Assembly (NCBI RefSeq): GCF_002090075.1
Contig: NZ_BBRI01000002.1
Location: 124,001-188,000, forward strand
Reading direction: 5' to 3'
Length of the DNA stretch: 64,000 nt
From: Demequina sp. NBRC 110052
GTDB taxonomy: Bacteria; Actinomycetota; Actinomycetes; Actinomycetales; Demequinaceae
The notes beneath the pieces are model-generated. The model made no database searches. It was not told the DNA's origin and saw nothing but the letters and a program-made list of their open reading frames with translations. Below, one piece after another: positions 63,577 to 64,000 of the stretch. Position 1 is the stretch's first letter, and each line of letters opens with the position of its first letter. The translations under genes were made by a program, and so were the position numbers.

Positions 63577-64000
63577 ATGGCGCTCACCAGGCAGGAGATG
63601 GCGGCGCGCGCCGCACAGGAGTTGAGCGATGGCGCGTACGTGAACCTCGGCATCGGGCTTCCCACGCTCGTCCCCAACTACATTCCCGCGGACGTCCAGG
63701 TCGTGCTGCAATCCGAGAACGGCATCCTCGGGGTGGGTCGCTACCCCTACGAGGACGAGGTGGACCCCGATCTCATCAACGCGGGCAAGGAGACAGTCAC
63801 GACCCTGCCCGGCGCCGCATACTTCGACTCCGCGACGAGCTTCGGCATGATCCGCGGCGGCAAGATCGACGCCGCGATCCTGGGGGCCATGCAGGTCTCC
63901 GCGAAGGGCGACCTCGCCAACTGGATGATCCCGGGCAAGATGGTCAAGGGACCTGGCGGCGCCATGGACCTGGTGCACGGCGCGGGGAAACTGATCGTGC
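63577..64000 (+). CDS. scoB: 3-oxoacid CoA-transferase subunit B (cut by window end)
   Basis: The first 141 codons of subunit B are present. The start [19 protein letters not shown] and [15 protein letters not shown] are typical. The catalytic Glu is in SENGILGVG near residue 50. Downstream [20 protein letters not shown] matches the family. The rest lies beyond the window. It is the last visible gene of the operon. Confidence 0.92.
   Translation, partial: MALTRQEMAARAAQELSDGAYVNLGIGLPTLVPNYIPADVQVVLQSENGILGVGRYPYEDEVDPDLINAGKETVTTLPGAAYFDSATSFGMIRGGKIDAAILGAMQVSAKGDLANWMIPGKMVKGPGGAMDLVHGAGKLIV

Overview
The window is 64 kb of high-GC chromosomal DNA from an actinomycete. Dense, co-oriented, overlapping genes, GTG starts, RamB-type control of the glyoxylate shunt and the xerD-parA-scpAB-rluB-cmk-der gene order all point to Actinomycetota. 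The Micrococcales (Demequina/Cellulomonas-like) are my best guess, by inference only. I see no prophage, insertion sequence or CRISPR array.

Layout. (1) 1-7.9 kb is a housekeeping operon on the + strand: xerD (partial), parA, scpA, scpB, rluB, aroH, tyrA, cmk, an acyltransferase and der. (2) 7.9-23.5 kb is a mixed region. It holds a DUF1801 protein, a glycerophosphodiesterase and lipase-like hydrolase pair, an Atg22-type MFS carrier, a nucleoside deaminase, pyroglutamyl peptidase, two tandem membrane diguanylate cyclases, tRNA-Pro(GGG), dinB, an rRNA guanine methyltransferase, a coiled-coil protein, a decayed hydrolase gene, an SDR/DUF2867 protein and small DUF genes. (3) 23.5-28.0 kb (- strand) is a four-gene 2-oxoacid:ferredoxin oxidoreductase operon whose last gene fuses a GltD-like flavoprotein to a ferredoxin domain. 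(4) 28-33 kb has a NUDIX gene, a RamB-like regulator and divergent aceA-aceB. (5) 33-43 kb has a DEAD-box helicase, a membrane protein, pyruvate phosphate dikinase, a dihydroorotate-dehydrogenase-like gene and the anaerobic ribonucleotide reductase pair nrdD-nrdG. (6) 43-51.6 kb is a fatty-acid beta-oxidation locus laid out like the mycobacterial htdX-fabG4-fadA2 locus, with a divergent TetR gene and an acyl-CoA oxidase/dehydrogenase. (7) 51.7-54.1 kb has an MFS carrier and an alpha/beta hydrolase. (8) 54.2-64 kb is an eleven-gene operon: a branched-chain-type ABC importer, acyl-CoA ligase, TetR regulator, 3-hydroxybutyrate dehydrogenase, hydrolase and 3-oxoacid CoA-transferase A and B (B cut by the window end). 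It looks like a system for taking up and burning 3-hydroxybutyrate or a related ester.

The most interesting signal is regulatory. DosR/DevR-type palindromes of the form GGGACC-R-A-GG-K-CC precede the 2-oxoacid oxidoreductase operon, the ppdK/dihydroorotate-dehydrogenase-like divergon and nrdDG. At the oxidoreductase and nrdD promoters the box is followed by exactly 22 nt and a TAGCGT -10 element; at the dihydroorotate-dehydrogenase-like gene a weaker box sits 23 nt before TAACGT. This suggests a hypoxia/redox regulon of oxygen-sensitive enzymes. The nrdD promoter also carries two NrdR boxes with 31-bp spacing over the -10 and the leader. A fourth palindrome sits inside the -35/-10 spacer of the importer promoter, whose leader can form two mutually exclusive hairpins, one of which masks the ribosome-binding site.
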